Shown in pieces: positions 16,843 to 26,103 of a stretch of 64,000 bases of DNA. Origin of the DNA: Halorientalis marina (lineage in GTDB: Archaea > Halobacteriota > Halobacteria > Halobacteriales > Haloarculaceae). The position numbers and the translations under genes are program-made. Every line of letters starts with the position of its first letter. Position 1 is the stretch's first letter. The stretch lies in assembly GCF_023028345.1 (NCBI RefSeq), contig NZ_CP095488.1, positions 248,001 to 312,000 on the forward strand. Reading direction: 5' to 3'. Below the pieces are notes generated by a model, which saw only the letters and a program-made list of their open reading frames with translations, ran no database searches and had not been told where the DNA came from.

Positions 16843-16871
16843 ATAAGTCCCGCATCTAGATACCGGCACAC
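16843..16871 (-). promoter_or_regulatory. HemAT promoter with TATCTAGA element
   Basis: Read on the minus strand, GTGTGCCGG is followed by TATCTAGA (complement 16855-16862) and, 7 bp later, ACTTATGC as the TATA box, about 28 bp before ATG 16817. The same TATCTAGA lies before the divergent transducer and the KaiC-like gene, where GTGTGCCG is also repeated. Confidence 0.55.
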
Positions 16872-16982
16872 TACCAGGAGCACGACTCAGTCGATGTTCT
16901 CGGCTGGGGCTTCGAGGGACGCTTCGAACGGAGAAGTTGCGGATCGAGACGATGGTTGGTTCTCAGCCGTGATACTCATCCT

Positions 16983-17005
16983 GTTATCTAGAGTCACTAA
17001 TTATT
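16983..17005 (+). promoter_or_regulatory. transducer operon promoter with TATCTAGA element
   Basis: GTTATCTAGA at 16983-16992 is followed by TAATTATT (about 16998-17005) as the TATA box, 25-30 bp before ATG 17030. TATCTAGA lies 38-45 bp before the start codon, exactly as at the HemAT gene. Confidence 0.55.
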
Positions 17006-17029
17006 GGGTTGGTCGTGAGAGTGTGTGGC

Positions 17030-19252
17030 ATGCTGGAGAAGGTGAAAATCGATCGGTTCGACTTGCGGCCGAAACTCATCCTGGCGTTCGTGCTCGTGGC
17101 CTTGCTGGTCGGTGTAACAGGATTGGTCGGGTACCAGGCCGTGGGAGCCGTCGATGGCGAAGCCCACGTCATCTCCGAGGACGCTGATGACATTGACGCG
17201 TCCATGGAGATGCTGGTCGCCGTCGAGGAACAACAATTGGCAGTCCAGGCAGCTCTGCTCGACGAGGACGGGGCCAGAGCCGACTTCGAGGAGGCCAATT
17301 CCCACTTCGATGAGTGGGCACAGCAGCTGGATGAAAGCGACCTGAGCGAGGAAGAACAACAGGCCTTCGCCGATCTGCAGTCTAAACATCAGGAGTACAC
17401 GGCCGTTGCTCAGGAGGTGTTCGATGCAGAAGCGGCCGGTGAGACGGAGCGTGCCAGACAGCACATGGCAGAACTCGACCCAATACTGACTGACATGCGC
17501 GAGGACGCACACACGCTTGAAGAACTCGCTGTCGAGGACAAAGAAACAGCAGTCGCGTCGGCAGACAGCACCACAGCGACGGTCCAGTGGTTACTTATCG
17601 GACTGACTCTCGTATCGTTTGTCCTGGCGATCGCCATCGGCCTGTTCGTGGCCGGACGGATCATCCCGCCGATCGCCAAGTTGGAGGAGACTGCACAGGC
17701 TGTCAGTGCCGGCGATCTCGACAACGATCTCGACAGCCACGTCGAAGACGACGAACTGGGCCGGATGATCGAGGCGTTCAGTGAGATGCAGTCGAACGTC
17801 CGGGGCGTTTTCTCGCAGATCGGAACCGCCAGCCGTGGCCTGCGACAGGGCGATCTCGGCTGGGAGTTCGAGGCCGACTATCCGGGCCAATATGGGGAAA
17901 CCGTCGCCGATCTCGAAGCGGGTGCCGACGAACTCGCCGGGAGTTTCGAGGAGATCCGGGGTGTGAGTGACGACCTCCAGCAGGGTGTCATCGATCAAAA
18001 TATCGACACCGACCGACCCGGGCAGTACGGCGACGTGCTGGAAGATCTTGCGACCGGGACCACCCAGCTGTCGGAGAGCTTCACACAGATCTCGACCGCA
18101 AGCCGGGATCTGAAGGACGGACACCTTGATCAGGATATCGACACGGACTACCCGGGAACGTTTGGATCCACACTGAGTGACTTCGAAGACGGGATCCAGC
18201 AACTGAATACGAGCGTCGAACGCGTCCAGTCCATCGCGGACGATGTCGCAACCTTGAGCGAAGAAGTGACGAGCAGTTCGGAGGAGATTGAACAGGCCAG
18301 CGAACAGGTCGCTGAGTCCGTCGAGGAGATCTCACGCGGGGCCGATACCCAGAGCGAGAACCTCCAGGAGGTGGCCAGCGAGATGAACGACATGTCTGCG
18401 ACCGTCGAGGAGATCGCCTCCTCGGCCGAGGAGGTGGCTGCAACCGCCAGCACGGCCGTCGAACGGGGAGAGACCGGGCGGCAGTACGCCTCAGATGCGA
18501 CCGAGGAGATTCAGTCGATCGAAACCCGGGCAGACGAGGCAGCCACCCAAGTTGAGGAACTCGACGAGAAGATGGACCAGATCGGAGAGATCGTCGAGAT
18601 GATAACTGAAATCGCCGAACAGACGAATATGCTCGCACTCAACGCCTCGATCGAGGCCGCGCGGGCCGGGGAAGCAGGCGAGGGGTTCGGTGTCGTCGCA
18701 AACGAAATCAAGTCTCTGGCAGAGGAAGCAGCCGACGCGACTGCCGACATCGAACAGCGCATCGAAGAGGTCCAGGCGACGACGGACGATACCGTCGAGG
18801 GGATGCAACAGATGAGCGAGCGCGTCGAGCGCGGGGCCGACACGGTCGAGGACGCCATCGAGATGTTCGACGAGATCGCCAACGTTGTTCAGGAGGCCGA
18901 AAGCGGGATCCGGGAGATCAGCGAGGCTACCGACGACCAGGCGGCCTCGTCCGAGGAAGTGGTATCGATGGTCGACGAGGTCTCCAGCGTCAGTCAGCAG
19001 ACTGCGGCCGAGGCGAGCAACGTCTCTGCCGCGACCGAAGAACAGACAGCCTCCCTGTCCGAGGCCTCAGAGAACGTCCAGCAACTGTCCGCGCTCGCTG
19101 AAGACCTGCACGACCAGGTGTCGGATTTCGACACCGGATCGGGTTCCAGTCCTGCAATCGAGACGACACCGGAATCGGCGGCCGCACCCGACGGCGGGCA
19201 CCACACATCCGAGACTGAGGGACGGACGCCGGATCGCGATGGGGAGGTGTGA
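17030..19252 (+). CDS. membrane methyl-accepting chemotaxis transducer
   Basis: This is a 740-residue protein from ATG 17030 ([15 protein letters not shown]); a GTG/ATG start seven codons earlier would push into the promoter. TM1 is at about 16-36 ([19 protein letters not shown]), then a four-helix sensor at about 40-180, TM2 at about 185-208 ([18 protein letters not shown]), HAMP at about 209-260, then two further HAMP-like repeats ([26 protein letters not shown]), and the signalling hairpin with [20 protein letters not shown] near 545. The C-terminal tail is acidic and glycine-rich. Unlike HemAT it carries no cofactor domain; the long helical external domain suggests a small-molecule or membrane-energy signal. 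CheW follows after 4 bp. Confidence 0.9.
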   Translation: MLEKVKIDRFDLRPKLILAFVLVALLVGVTGLVGYQAVGAVDGEAHVISEDADDIDASMEMLVAVEEQQLAVQAALLDEDGARADFEEANSHFDEWAQQLDESDLSEEEQQAFADLQSKHQEYTAVAQEVFDAEAAGETERARQHMAELDPILTDMREDAHTLEELAVEDKETAVASADSTTATVQWLLIGLTLVSFVLAIAIGLFVAGRIIPPIAKLEETAQAVSAGDLDNDLDSHVEDDELGRMIEAFSEMQSNVRGVFSQIGTASRGLRQGDLGWEFEADYPGQYGETVADLEAGADELAGSFEEIRGVSDDLQQGVIDQNIDTDRPGQYGDVLEDLATGTTQLSESFTQISTASRDLKDGHLDQDIDTDYPGTFGSTLSDFEDGIQQLNTSVERVQSIADDVATLSEEVTSSSEEIEQASEQVAESVEEISRGADTQSENLQEVASEMNDMSATVEEIASSAEEVAATASTAVERGETGRQYASDATEEIQSIETRADEAATQVEELDEKMDQIGEIVEMITEIAEQTNMLALNASIEAARAGEAGEGFGVVANEIKSLAEEAADATADIEQRIEEVQATTDDTVEGMQQMSERVERGADTVEDAIEMFDEIANVVQEAESGIREISEATDDQAASSEEVVSMVDEVSSVSQQTAAEASNVSAATEEQTASLSEASENVQQLSALAEDLHDQVSDFDTGSGSSPAIETTPESAAAPDGGHHTSETEGRTPDRDGEV

Positions 19253-19256
19253 GCAC

Positions 19257-19682
19257 ATGGGGTCACACCAAGTCCTCGAATTCACACTTGGATGGAAACA
19301 GTACTGCATCGACATTGAGTATATCGCGGAGGTCGTCAGCAGTCTGCGGGAAGACGTATCTTCGATCCCGGATTCGCCGCCTCACGTCGAAGGGGAACTC
19401 GATTTCCGCGGCGAGACCACGAGAATCATCGATCCGAGAGCCAGGCTCCTGCCAGAGGAATACGAGGCCAACGGGATCAGCCAGGACAGGATGATCGTTT
19501 TCGATACCGAAATGATGACAGGCGAGCGTTCTGGCTGGATGGTAACGGACGTGCTCCGGATTGTGACGATCGATCCCGAATCTGTCGAAGCAGTCGATGA
19601 GGAGATTATCAACGGCATCGTCGCTCTGGAGGACGAACAGGTCGTCTGGATAGATCCTGGAACCATCTTGGACGAAACATGA
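19257..19682 (+). CDS. cheW: CheW chemotaxis coupling protein
   Basis: This is a 141-residue protein from ATG 19257 (MGSHQVLEFTLGWKQYCIDI), 4 bp after the transducer stop. The CheW fold is evident: the strand VLEFTLGWKQYCIDIEYIAEVV, then a linker, VEGELDFRGETTRIIDPRARL, the second barrel with MIVFDTEMMTGERSGWMVTDVLRIVTI, and VEAVDEEIINGIVALEDEQVVWIDP. CheW bridges transducers to CheA at the membrane array. No CheA, CheY or CheR/B gene is in the window, so this is either a second CheW or one dedicated to these transducers. The stop overlaps the next start by 4 bp (ATGA). Confidence 0.85.
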   Translation: MGSHQVLEFTLGWKQYCIDIEYIAEVVSSLREDVSSIPDSPPHVEGELDFRGETTRIIDPRARLLPEEYEANGISQDRMIVFDTEMMTGERSGWMVTDVLRIVTIDPESVEAVDEEIINGIVALEDEQVVWIDPGTILDET

Positions 19683-22273
19683 GTGAGATCAACGTCCTGA
19701 CTGAGACAATAGAAACGGTAGACGTTCTGCACGTTGATGACGAACCATCCCTCACGGACCTGACTGCGACGTTTCTCGAGCAGGAGGACGACCAGTTCAG
19801 TGTCGAGACAGCGACGAACGCCGACGAGGGGTTAGAGAAAATCGATGATCATCGACCCGAGTGTATCATTTCGGACTACAATATGCCTGGTATGAATGGG
19901 ATCGAGTTCTTGCAGGCTGTCCGGGAGGAATATGCTGATTTGCCGTTTATTTTATTCACTGGCAAAGGTAGCGAGGCTGTCGCCAGCGACGCCATCTCTG
20001 CTGGCGTCACCGACTACCTCCAGAAGGGGTCCGGCACCGAACGGTACGAACTCTTGGCCAACCGGATCCAGAATGCCGTTCAGGCACGACGCGAGGCACA
20101 GCGGGTCGACAGACAGCAACAACTGGCGCGACTGACGGAGTTCGCCGGCGACACTGGTGGGTGGGAACTGGATAGAGAGAGCGGGACTGTCCTGCTGACG
20201 GCTGGCACCCGGCGAATTATCGGTCGCCCTGACCAGGCCGAAATCTCTCTGGAGGAAGCGATCACACTGTTCCACCCGGACGACCGCGAAGACATTCAGC
20301 AAACACTCACCAGGGCCTTCGAGACGGGCGAGGAACTGCACAATACGTGGCGACTTCAGCCAGGGGACGGCGACGAGCGTCTGATAGAAATGACGATCAC
20401 TCCGGTCGTAGAATCCGGTGGGAGGGTACCGAAACTGCGTGGAGCGGGTCATGATATTACCGCCCGGACAGAGCGTCGACAGGAACTCGAAAGATACGAG
20501 ACGATCATCGAGTCGCTGACAGACGCGGTGTACGTGCTCGACGACGAGGGGCGGTTTACCTACGTCAGCGACGAACTCGTCGAGTTAGTCGGCTACGACC
20601 GGGAAACGATTCTCGGGAACGCACCATCGCTAATCAAAGACGAGGATGCCGTCGAACGGGCGGAACACCAGTTGGGGCGGTTGCTGTCGAGTGACGGCCC
20701 GGAGACAGTCTCGTTCGAAGTGACACTGCAACCGCGCGAGCGTGACCCAATCATTTGCGAGGACCACATCGGCGTTCTCCCCTACGAAGGTGACCAGTTC
20801 GAAGGGTCTGTCGGCACGCTGCGGGACGTTACTCCGGCCAAACAGCGCGAGCAACAACTGGAACGGCAAAACGACCTGTTCAAAAAATCTCAGGCCATCG
20901 CTGACGTCGGGGCCTGGAGTTACGACGTGCGGACCGACGAGGCGTTTTTTACGGAGAAGACCTACGAAATTCATGGACTCTCCCCGGAGGACGAACTGAG
21001 CCCCGAGAAGAGCCTCAGCTTCTACCATCCCGACGACCGACCCGTAATCCGCGACGCGTTCGATCGAGCAGTCGAGACCGGCGAATCCTACGATCTCGAA
21101 CTCCGGCTGATCGACGAAGCTGACAACCGTCGCTGGGTGCGCACCCGCGGCGATCCCGAGATCGAAGACGGCAGCGTCGTCAGTGTTCGTGGCACACTGC
21201 AAGATATTACCGAACGAAAACAACAGGAACGGGAACTCGAAGACCGGACAGAGAAACTGGAAACGTTGACCACGGAACTGGAAGCGCAGTACCGGTATCT
21301 ATTCGAGGAAGCTCCGGTCATGGCGGTCGTTACACGCGCCGAAGACGGCAGGCCGATCGTCGAAGACTGCAACGACCTGTTCGTCGAGACCCTGAGCTAC
21401 GAGAAATCAGACGTCATCGGCGCACAACTCGAACGGTTTTACACTACCGAGTCACAGCGTAAATTGCTGGAAGAAGGCGGCTACGAGCGTGCACTGAGTG
21501 GCGAGTTCGTCCGCGAAAACAGAGAGTTGGTGACTGCGGACGGGGAGACAGTCGAGACGCTTTTGCGGGCGGTCCCCCGGGAAGGAGCGAGAGGCGAGTC
21601 ACCTGGGACGCTCGCGTTTTATATCGACATTAGCGAGCGCAAACGAGTGAAACGACAACGGGACCGCCTGGAGGAGTTCACGAGTATCGTCAGCCACGAC
21701 CTCCGGAGTCCACTCACCGTGGCCGACGGGCACATCGAGTTCGCTCAACAAGAGTGCGACAGCGACCACCTGGCCCGGGCAGCCGACGCGATCGACCGGA
21801 GTCAGGCACTCATCGACGACCTGCTGACACTGGCGCGTGAGGGCAAAGCGGTGACCGGGACCGAGCCTGTTGGACTTGCAGACGTGGCCCAGCGCAGTTG
21901 GGAAACCGTCGATACGGATCAGGCGACGCTGGAAACTGACGCGACACACGTGATCAAGGCAGACAAGAGTCGCCTCCAGCAACTCCTTGAGAACTTCTAT
22001 CGGAACGCGGTCGAACACGGAGGCGATGAAGTGACGGTTCACGTCGGTGACCTGAACGGTGGCTTCTACGTGGCGGATACAGGGGCCGGGATTCCCGAGA
22101 GCAAGCGAGACGAAATCTTCGAGGCTGGCTATTCGACCGCAGAGCATGGAACGGGGTTTGGCCTGCGGATCGTCGAGCAGATTGTCGAGGCACACGGCTG
22201 GGAAATCCGGGTGACCGACAGCGAGACGGACGGCGCACGCTTCGAGATTACCGGCGTCAAAGCTACACACTGA
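19679..22273 (+). CDS. receiver-multi-PAS hybrid histidine kinase
   Basis: This is an 864-residue cytoplasmic protein. It has an N-terminal receiver (about 13-130) with the acidic pair in LHVDDE, the phospho-acceptor Asp66 in IISDYNMPG and the conserved Lys in DYLQKG. Four PAS domains follow (about 150-270, 275-395, 405-525, 540-660; GHDITARTE, DVTPAKQRE, DITERKQQE and DISERKRVK mark their ends). HisKA has His673 in SIVSHDLRSPL. HATPase has ENFYRNAVEH, VADTGAGIP and HGTGFGLRIVEQ. It is translationally coupled to CheW by ATGA. A receiver at the N-terminus lets another kinase control this one. Its partner response regulator is not in the window. Confidence 0.9.
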   Translation: MSEINVLTETIETVDVLHVDDEPSLTDLTATFLEQEDDQFSVETATNADEGLEKIDDHRPECIISDYNMPGMNGIEFLQAVREEYADLPFILFTGKGSEAVASDAISAGVTDYLQKGSGTERYELLANRIQNAVQARREAQRVDRQQQLARLTEFAGDTGGWELDRESGTVLLTAGTRRIIGRPDQAEISLEEAITLFHPDDREDIQQTLTRAFETGEELHNTWRLQPGDGDERLIEMTITPVVESGGRVPKLRGAGHDITARTERRQELERYETIIESLTDAVYVLDDEGRFTYVSDELVELVGYDRETILGNAPSLIKDEDAVERAEHQLGRLLSSDGPETVSFEVTLQPRERDPIICEDHIGVLPYEGDQFEGSVGTLRDVTPAKQREQQLERQNDLFKKSQAIADVGAWSYDVRTDEAFFTEKTYEIHGLSPEDELSPEKSLSFYHPDDRPVIRDAFDRAVETGESYDLELRLIDEADNRRWVRTRGDPEIEDGSVVSVRGTLQDITERKQQERELEDRTEKLETLTTELEAQYRYLFEEAPVMAVVTRAEDGRPIVEDCNDLFVETLSYEKSDVIGAQLERFYTTESQRKLLEEGGYERALSGEFVRENRELVTADGETVETLLRAVPREGARGESPGTLAFYIDISERKRVKRQRDRLEEFTSIVSHDLRSPLTVADGHIEFAQQECDSDHLARAADAIDRSQALIDDLLTLAREGKAVTGTEPVGLADVAQRSWETVDTDQATLETDATHVIKADKSRLQQLLENFYRNAVEHGGDEVTVHVGDLNGGFYVADTGAGIPESKRDEIFEAGYSTAEHGTGFGLRIVEQIVEAHGWEIRVTDSETDGARFEITGVKATH

Positions 22274-22300
22274 CCGGAATCATTTTCAAAAATATTTCAC

Positions 22301-22331
22301 GTGTGCCGTTATCTAGACCGCCGGCTTATTT
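22301..22331 (+). promoter_or_regulatory. internal promoter before the KaiC-like gene with TATCTAGA element
   Basis: GTGTGCCG (22301-22308) is followed by TTATCTAGA (22309-22317) and GGCTTATTT (22324-22331) as the TATA box, 33-40 bp before ATG 22364. GTGTGCCG-N-TATCTAGA is nearly identical to the HemAT promoter. Confidence 0.5.
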
Positions 22332-22363
22332 GCCTCTGGGCCCGCTCTCGAGACATAACAAAA

Positions 22364-23881
22364 ATGCCTGATGATACCAGCGACACGGCAACCAAGGAAA
22401 TCGAACTGGTAGCGTCGGGTATCCCCGAACTGGACAAACTGCTCAAGGGAGGGTACATCCGGGGCCGTACGTACCTCGTCCAAGGCGCCTCAGGAACCGG
22501 GAAGTCGCTGCTCGGCCAGCACTTCCTGCGAGCAGGCCTCGATGTCGACGAAACAGTCGTCTATATCCATGGCGAAGAGTCCAGAGACGACATTCTCGTC
22601 AACGCAGCACGACTCGACGTCGACATTCGGGATGCCGAGTTTTTGGACATCGGGCCCGGGACGGACTTTTTCGCCGAGGACAAGTCCTACAACCTGGTCG
22701 AGGCGACCGAAGTCGAATCCGAGCAATTCACGCAGGATATCAAACACGTAATCGAGGATGTCGATCCGGACCGAATTCTCATCGACCCGATCACACAACT
22801 TCAGTACGTGGAACGGGACGAATACCAGTACCGGAAGCGGTTGCAATCGCTCATCCGGTTTCTTCGGAACCGGCAGGTGACGACAGTCGCAACGCGAACA
22901 CTCGACAGGGAACGGACTCGCGAGACCACCCACGACGACTTTGAATCGCTTAGCGACGGCGTCATCAACCTGTCGCTCGACGAGCACGAGCGCCGGATCG
23001 CGGTCCCGAAACACCGCGGCCTCGGACAGATCGACGGCACCCACGGACTCGAAATCCGCGAGCACGGGATCGAAGTCTACCCACAGACCATCCCGAAACA
23101 CGACAACCGAACGTTCGATCCGGAACTCATCTCCACCGGACACGAACCTCTCGACGGGCTCCTCGGTGGTGGAATCGAACGCGGGACCGTCTCGTTTATC
23201 AGCGGTCCAACCGGCATCGGAAAATCCACCACCGGTGCACAGATACTGTCGGGCATCGTCGAAGACGGTGGGACAGCACTCGGATACCTGTTCGAGGAGT
23301 CTATCGACCAGTTCGTCCATCGCTCGGAAACCCTCGGACTCCCGATTTCGGAATTGCGGGCGCAGGAATCACTGTGGCTGACAGAGACAGAACCGCTCGT
23401 GCGTTCCGCCGAGGAGTTCGATCATCACGTCCTCGACCAGGTCGACGAGCACGCGCCGGACGCGGTGTTCATCGACGGGCTCTCGGGCTACAAGATCTCG
23501 CTCCAGGGCAACGATCAGCGACTCGTTCGGCGGCTGCACGGTCTCACCCGGATACTCAAGAATCGCGGTATCGCAGTCATCATCACGGACGAGGCGGACC
23601 GCCTCACCGGTATCCCGGAAGCTACGAGTACGAACACCAGCTACATCGCGGACAACATCGTGTTCCTCTCCTACGTGGAGGTTGACGGCGAACTGGACCG
23701 AGCGATCGGCGTTGTGAAAAAACGACTCGGGGATTTCGACAGCCGGTTCCACCGGTTCGCTATCGAATCCGACGAGGGACTGGTTATCGAAGGCCCGTTC
23801 GATACCGTTCGAGGAATCATGCAGGGGAGTTCAACGCATCCCGTTCCAGACGGGTCCCACAGAACAACCGATCAATCATGA
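22364..23881 (+). CDS. two-domain KaiC-like RecA/circadian-type ATPase
   Basis: This is a 505-residue protein from ATG 22364 (MPDDTSDTATKEIELV); the longer frame would swallow the promoter. It has two RecA/KaiC domains. The first has Walker A GASGTGKS (41-48), paired acidic residues in HGEESRDD and Walker B RILIDPI. The second has Walker A GPTGIGKS (281-288), FEES and AVFIDGLSGY. Both domains keep the ATP-binding residues, as in cyanobacterial KaiC, and the length matches. Haloarchaea have several KaiC homologues (cir genes) but no KaiA/KaiB; none is nearby here either. It is followed, with a 4-bp ATGA overlap, by the LOV histidine kinase, which suggests the ATPase modulates kinase signalling. 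Confidence 0.88.
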   Translation: MPDDTSDTATKEIELVASGIPELDKLLKGGYIRGRTYLVQGASGTGKSLLGQHFLRAGLDVDETVVYIHGEESRDDILVNAARLDVDIRDAEFLDIGPGTDFFAEDKSYNLVEATEVESEQFTQDIKHVIEDVDPDRILIDPITQLQYVERDEYQYRKRLQSLIRFLRNRQVTTVATRTLDRERTRETTHDDFESLSDGVINLSLDEHERRIAVPKHRGLGQIDGTHGLEIREHGIEVYPQTIPKHDNRTFDPELISTGHEPLDGLLGGGIERGTVSFISGPTGIGKSTTGAQILSGIVEDGGTALGYLFEESIDQFVHRSETLGLPISELRAQESLWLTETEPLVRSAEEFDHHVLDQVDEHAPDAVFIDGLSGYKISLQGNDQRLVRRLHGLTRILKNRGIAVIITDEADRLTGIPEATSTNTSYIADNIVFLSYVEVDGELDRAIGVVKKRLGDFDSRFHRFAIESDEGLVIEGPFDTVRGIMQGSSTHPVPDGSHRTTDQS

Positions 23882-26100
23882 CCGGCCGGTCCAGTCGCGA
23901 AGTGAGTGACAAACACACCATACAACTCCTGATACAGGGCGATAACGACCGGGAAGCCCTCGAAGAATTTCTCGACGAGCGGTACGACGTCATCGCCGAC
24001 GACACCCTCCAGCCCGTCGATTGTTACCTCGTTGGTGAACAGATGGTACCAACGTATCGAGACGCGTTACGGGAGCATAAAAACGAGGTCCATCCGACTT
24101 TCACTCCCGTACTGCTGATCCAACAGGAGGGGTCGAGGGGAACTGTCCCGCTGCCGGCCGAGCAGAACGGCGACGGACCACTGCTCATCGACGAAGTGGT
24201 GGCAGCACCTGTTGACCGAACGACCCTGTTTCGTCGAGTGGGGAACCTGTTGGCTAGGCGCGAGCAGTCGGTGGAGTTGTCCGAGCGCTACGAGGACGCT
24301 CAGACTCGATTTCAGCGGCTGTTCGATTCGACGAACGACGCGATCTTCGTGGTTGCCCCTTCTGGCGACGAGATTACCGAGTGTAATCCGGCAGCGTGTG
24401 ACCTCGTGGGATATTCGCGTGACGAATTACTCTCTGTATCCCCGACGGAGACGATTCACGCCGATAATCGCGAGCGGTTTCGGTCCTTTCTCCAGGAGGT
24501 ACGGGAGGCCGGGCAGGGAACGACAGACGACCTCACGTGTCAAACAAATGGGGGACAACAGCGACAGTTGGAGATGTCGGCTGCGACGCTCGGGGATTCC
24601 AAACAGTCACCGGTAATCCTCTCTGCACGCGACGTGACTGAACGGAAAGCGTACGAACGAGAACTCGAGCTGAAGTCCCAGGCGATGGACAAAGCACCCG
24701 TCGGGATCACCATCACCGATCCCGACCGGGAGGACAACCCGATGATCTACGTCAACGAGGGATTCGAAGCGCTGACGGGGTACTCTGAGGAAGAGGCGCT
24801 CGGGCGGAACTGTCGGTTCCTTCAGGGAGAGGAGACGCGTGATGAACCAGTCGCTGAAATGCGAACGGCGGTTGAAAACGACGAGCCGGTGTCCGTGGAA
24901 CTCCGGAACTACCGGAAGGACGGCAGCCAGTTCTGGAACCGCGTCAGTATCGCGCCAGTGAGAGACGACACTGGCACCGTCGTGAACTACGTCGGATTTC
25001 AGGAGGACGTCTCCGAGCGCAAAGAGCGCGAGATGGACCTCCAACTGTTCAAAAAAGCTGTCGAAAATGCAGGGCATGCAGTCTTCATCACTGACAGGGA
25101 CGGAACCATCGAGTACGTGAATCCGAAATTCGAAGCCCGATCCGGCTATACTCGTACGGAAGCCGTCGGTCGGACGCCCCGAATTATCAAGTCAGGGAAA
25201 CAGGACGAGGTGTTCTACGATCGGATGTGGCAGACGATTCTCTCGGGCGAGCAGTGGAATGCGAATCTCATCAATCAGCGCAAAAACGGGGAGTTGTACC
25301 ACGTCGACCAGACGATCTCGCCCATCGGGAACGACGACGGAGAAATCACACACTTCGTCACGATCGAAGCCGACGTGACGAACCGTCGGCTGCGAAAACA
25401 GCAACTCAACGTGCTCAATCGCGTCTTGCGCCACAACCTCAAGAACGGAATGACCGTTGTTCGGGGTCGGGCCGAACTACTCCATGAATCACTAAGCGAT
25501 GACGAAGCCCAGGCGCATGTGAGCGCGATCGAAGAACAAGTGAACGCCCTGGCGACGCTGAGTGACAAAGCTGGTACTGTACGCTCACTGTTCGAAGACG
25601 ATGTATCATCTGAGACCGTTACCAATGTGACGGAGTTGGTTGGTGACGTCGTTAGCTGCTTTTCCGAGGAGTATCCGGCCGCTTCATTCGATTTCAATGA
25701 TCCCGATCCACTCCACGCTCGAGCAGACCACCGATTGCGACTGGTACTGGAGGAACTACTGAACAACGCTGTCGTCCACAACGATAAACAGGTTCCCGAG
25801 GTGATGGTTACCGCCAGGCCATCCAGTGAAAGGCGGTCTGAAGAGTGGATCGACATCGAAATTATCGATAACGGACCGGAGATTCCAACTCACGAACTGA
25901 AAACGATCAAACGGGGCGAGGAAACACCGCTCCAGCACGGTACTGGACTCGGGCTTTGGATCGTCTACTGGACTGTCTCGCTGTACGGTGGCGAAGTCAC
26001 CTTCGTGGATGACGCATCGCGTGGAACAGGCATCGTATTGAGTCTCCCCCGGATGTCCGCCGACGCATCCGCTCGGGGAACACCCGCCGAACACCACTGA
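23878..26100 (+). CDS. LOV-domain histidine kinase (putative blue-light sensor)
   Basis: This is a 740-residue cytoplasmic kinase. It has a degenerate receiver-like domain (about 12-130), PAS (about 140-265), a LOV-type PAS (about 268-385), a further PAS (about 390-510), a haloarchaeal H-box with His519 in VLNRVLRHNLKNGM, and HATPase with EELLNNAVVHN, IDNGPEIP and HGTGLGLWIVYW. The LOV segment has the flavin-adduct motif GRNCRFLQG with Cys312, plus NYRKDGSQFWN and VGFQEDVSERK, so the residues used for FMN contact and photochemistry appear to be present. Its start overlaps the KaiC-like stop by 4 bp. The proposed role is blue-light or redox input into the same signalling set. Confidence 0.88.
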   Translation: MTGRSSREVSDKHTIQLLIQGDNDREALEEFLDERYDVIADDTLQPVDCYLVGEQMVPTYRDALREHKNEVHPTFTPVLLIQQEGSRGTVPLPAEQNGDGPLLIDEVVAAPVDRTTLFRRVGNLLARREQSVELSERYEDAQTRFQRLFDSTNDAIFVVAPSGDEITECNPAACDLVGYSRDELLSVSPTETIHADNRERFRSFLQEVREAGQGTTDDLTCQTNGGQQRQLEMSAATLGDSKQSPVILSARDVTERKAYERELELKSQAMDKAPVGITITDPDREDNPMIYVNEGFEALTGYSEEEALGRNCRFLQGEETRDEPVAEMRTAVENDEPVSVELRNYRKDGSQFWNRVSIAPVRDDTGTVVNYVGFQEDVSERKEREMDLQLFKKAVENAGHAVFITDRDGTIEYVNPKFEARSGYTRTEAVGRTPRIIKSGKQDEVFYDRMWQTILSGEQWNANLINQRKNGELYHVDQTISPIGNDDGEITHFVTIEADVTNRRLRKQQLNVLNRVLRHNLKNGMTVVRGRAELLHESLSDDEAQAHVSAIEEQVNALATLSDKAGTVRSLFEDDVSSETVTNVTELVGDVVSCFSEEYPAASFDFNDPDPLHARADHRLRLVLEELLNNAVVHNDKQVPEVMVTARPSSERRSEEWIDIEIIDNGPEIPTHELKTIKRGEETPLQHGTGLGLWIVYWTVSLYGGEVTFVDDASRGTGIVLSLPRMSADASARGTPAEHH

Positions 26101-26103
26101 CCA

